50,219 nt of DNA from an uncultured Fibrobacter sp. (GTDB lineage Bacteria; Fibrobacterota; Fibrobacteria; Fibrobacterales; Fibrobacteraceae), in assembly GCA_946414025.1 (NCBI GenBank), contig CAMKMX010000021.1:1-50219 (forward strand), written 5' to 3'. Under the pieces are notes generated by a model. It ran no database searches, was not told where the DNA came from, and saw only the letters and a program-made list of their open reading frames with translations. The position numbers were made by a program, and so were the translations under genes. Below are positions 48,480 to 50,219 of the stretch, piece after piece (the first letter of the stretch is position 1; the number at the start of each line of letters is the position of its first letter).

Positions 48480-48568
48480 GAGGATCTAGGGATTAGGGGC
48501 TTGAGGTTGGGCCTGTGCTCTTTGGGGTGTGAGATTATTCATTACACATCTCACATTACACATTGTTT
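48478..48568. repeat. Two heptamer arrays after comM
   Basis: A weak array (GATGAGA, GGATCTA, GGGATTA, GGGGCTT) starts at the comM stop codon, and a clearer one (ATTATTC, ATTACAC, ATCTCAC, ATTACAC, ATTGTTT) follows at 48534-48568. No gene is present. Confidence 0.55.
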
Positions 48569-48606
48569 GGATTCCCCGATGAAACTCAGGGTAAAACTCC
48601 GGCTTG

Positions 48607-48972
48607 TTAGCGAGTCACCTTGATGCTGGCCATGGCCCCCTTGCTCTGGGGGATGGCGTTAGGCTTGCACACGGATACCTGTGCAGCCTGGGTCTTGGGG
48701 TAGTGGTCCAAAATGAATTTGGCAGTCTCTAGCACCAGCGTTTCTACCAGCTGGAACTTGCTGTCCTTGATGAACTTTTGCAGGTGTTCTGCCAGTTGGG
48801 CGTAGTCGATGGAGTGAATCAGGTCGTCGTTTCTGGCGGCAAGCGAAAAGTCCAACCACAGGTCCACGTTTAGCACCACGGGCTGAACCGCCTCCCTTTC
48901 GTAGGGAAGCGTCCCGATAATGCAGTCGAACTGCAAGTCCTTGATTGAAATACAGCCGCTACTGATTACCAT
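48607..48972 (-). CDS. folB: Dihydroneopterin aldolase
   Basis: This 121-residue tunnel-fold enzyme splits dihydroneopterin in folate synthesis. ISIKDLQFDCIIGTLPYEREAVQPVVLNVDLWLDF, SIDYAQLAEHL and FQLVETLVLETAKFIL contain the family Tyr and Glu residues; the C-terminal VSVCKPNAIPQSKGAMASIKV carries the KP motif. The start codon overlaps the upstream stop (ATGGTAA), so it is translationally coupled to the 48966-50024 gene. Confidence 0.9.
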   Translation of the reverse strand: MVISSGCISIKDLQFDCIIGTLPYEREAVQPVVLNVDLWLDFSLAARNDDLIHSIDYAQLAEHLQKFIKDSKFQLVETLVLETAKFILDHYPKTQAAQVSVCKPNAIPQSKGAMASIKVTR

Positions 48973-50024
48973 ACGTAGAGTACGATGGCGGCAGTCAGGC
49001 TGAGCCCTGCCACGCCGAACCAGATGTTGCGGGCCGTGGAGTAAGAATCCTGGGTCTTCTTGTTGGTCTTTTTACGTTCCCGGAGCTTGGCAATAGTGTA
49101 GTCGTTTGCCAGAGGTGCCATTTGTATAACGGCTTCCTTACATTTTCCATCGACTTTGCCATCTGCGCCAGTACAGGCGTTATCTACCTCGGCAATAAGC
49201 TGCTTTTCGAGGTCGTTGAGGTCGTCGTAGGCTTCCTTTGCCTCGTTCGCCTTGGAGTGCTGGATGACGCCCATGACGGCTGAACCCACGAACACGGCGG
49301 CAAGACCGATGGCAGACCAGAAACGAACTTCGTCGGCGATACCGAAACGGTCGGTCACATCGCTAGAGGCGTTGTATGCGGCAAGATCCCTCTGGTCTGC
49401 GGCTTCGTTGGTGGCGTCTGTATCGCTAGCGGTGTCGTAACCTTCGTCTTCGTCTTCTTCCTCGCATTCCGGATCGTCTTCTTCGCATTCTTCTTCATCT
49501 TCTCCGCCTGCGGAGTCTGCAGCGGCAAACTCTGCTGCTTCAGCGTCTGCATCTGCTGTTGCCGATTTTAGCTGGATGGGGTCGCCGTTGATAAAGGCAA
49601 TGGCTGTAGTTGCGCCTGGAACAAACACGGACTTGCCGTCGAAATAGACCTTTTCTACATCGTCGGTAGCGGGCATTCCCCTACGGGGGTAAAGCTTTGC
49701 CTTGACCAGAGCGGAATAGTCCGTTCCTTCGGGGGCGGTCAGGGCGGTCATGGAACTGAGGTCGCCTGCCGATCCCTGGTAAATCTGGTAACTAGTGGGC
49801 TGTTGACCGAAGGGGTCGCTGAATTTCTGACGAACTACCAGTCGCCCCTCTTGAAGGGCGGAAACTTCCTCGACGGGAATGGCTTTCAGTTCGCCGCCGA
49901 ATTCGGCAGTGATGACTTCGTCCGGGGTTCCTGGATCCTGGGCGGTAAATTCTTCAATATCATAGGGGCCTGCAAAAGCGGCTGCCACAAAAAGACAAAT
50001 CGTCGCTAAAAACGAACGCTTCAT
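48966..50024 (-). CDS. Exported acidic protein with C-terminal membrane segments, function unknown
   Basis: This 352-residue protein has a signal peptide (MKRSFLATICLFVAAAFA), a beta-rich region (about 20-160), a strongly acidic stretch at about 170-200 (repeated EE, DD and DE with two Cys), a membrane segment near 237-255 (FWSAIGLAAVFVGSAVMGVI), a helical region, and a final membrane segment (IWFGVAGLSLTAAIVLYVW). I recognise no family. GGAG seven bases upstream supports the start. A long AT-rich region with TATATTTC lies before it. Confidence 0.65.
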   Translation of the reverse strand: MKRSFLATICLFVAAAFAGPYDIEEFTAQDPGTPDEVITAEFGGELKAIPVEEVSALQEGRLVVRQKFSDPFGQQPTSYQIYQGSAGDLSSMTALTAPEGTDYSALVKAKLYPRRGMPATDDVEKVYFDGKSVFVPGATTAIAFINGDPIQLKSATADADAEAAEFAAADSAGGEDEEECEEDDPECEEEDEDEGYDTASDTDATNEAADQRDLAAYNASSDVTDRFGIADEVRFWSAIGLAAVFVGSAVMGVIQHSKANEAKEAYDDLNDLEKQLIAEVDNACTGADGKVDGKCKEAVIQMAPLANDYTIAKLRERKKTNKKTQDSYSTARNIWFGVAGLSLTAAIVLYVW

Positions 50025-50215
50025 TTTTCACTCCAATATATGTATCCCACAGAAATATATAAAAAAAAAGGGAAAATGTTAATTTTTTGCCATAAAACCC
50101 AAATTTGGACACTTCTTTTTTGGGAAAAGCCATATTTTGGGGGATATATTGCCTTTTTTAGGGGAAAATTCTACTTTTTAGCCCGTAAATTTTAACCCTA
50201 AAAGAGGAATCCATA
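50025..50215. promoter_or_regulatory. AT-rich divergent promoter region
   Basis: About 190 bp of AT-rich sequence between divergent genes contains TATATTTC on the minus strand near 50050-50060 and several A/T tracts. Another TATATT at 50153-50158 points toward the rightward gene. No gene is seen. Confidence 0.45.
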
Positions 50216-50219
50216 ATGG
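50216..50219 (+). CDS. First codon of a gene running out of the window
   Basis: AAGAGGAAT lies six bases before an ATG at 50216, four bases from the right edge. Nothing can be said about the product. Confidence 0.35.

Overview
The window looks like a chromosomal segment of a Fibrobacter-type bacterium (phylum Fibrobacterota); this is inferred, because no rRNA is present. Supporting signs are lipid A and envelope genes of a Gram-negative cell (lpxK, ftsX/envC-like pair, outer-membrane barrels), mannan-degrading GH26 and GH5-like enzymes with Ser/Thr/Asn-rich linkers, a T9SS-like C-terminal domain on the GH26 enzyme, a lipoprotein with repeated Cys-containing modules, and a Lys/Ala/Pro-rich histone H1-like protein. 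Genes are dense, on both strands, in short operons.

Layout. 0-5 kb: a split alarmone pair (small hydrolase plus RelA/SpoT synthetase), glmM, a secreted protein and aroC. 5-11 kb: lpxK, a RavA-like ATPase without a recognisable Walker B, a GroES-like protein, a lytic-transglycosylase-like protein lacking its catalytic Glu, and a DEAD-box helicase. 11-19 kb: tsaD and a YbbR protein facing an ftsX-envC-holB-recJ-TonB-like operon. 19-28 kb: tRNA-Leu, a LysR regulator, a cytX-pdxY-radical SAM operon, bioB, argF and cstA. 27-31 kb: three envelope genes (lipoprotein and two barrels). 31-38 kb: nadA, phosphoesterase, rluB, ppx/gppA, histone-like gene, panB, recO, hinT. 38-39.4 kb: about 1 kb of repeats with tRNA-Ser. 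39-44 kb: a mannan cluster (GH26, GH5-like, aldose epimerase). 44-50 kb: MBL hydrolase, nnrD, CBM9-like protein, spoVG, comM, folB and an acidic secreted protein.

The most unusual content is between genes. (1) A structured repeat of about 96-105 bp occurs once at 9.1 kb and as a three-copy tandem array at 38.7 kb; the two loci differ by compensatory changes in three helices while their loops stay fixed, which is direct evidence of a conserved RNA or DNA fold. (2) At least fifteen intergenic tracts are degenerate tandem arrays with an exact 7-bp period, each built on a different heptamer. (3) Many palindromic elements ending in GATGAC sit between genes, nested in each other, and in frame inside coding sequence (ppx/gppA, the neighbouring ORF, the lpxK end). 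(4) About ten genes have a TANNNT element exactly 6-7 nt before the start codon and no Shine-Dalgarno sequence, the geometry of leaderless mRNAs. (5) spoVG has an almost ideal sigma-54 promoter with two upstream 12-bp repeats spaced 32 bp. (6) Two matching LysR-type T-N11-A palindromes flank the cytX-pdxY-radical SAM operon.
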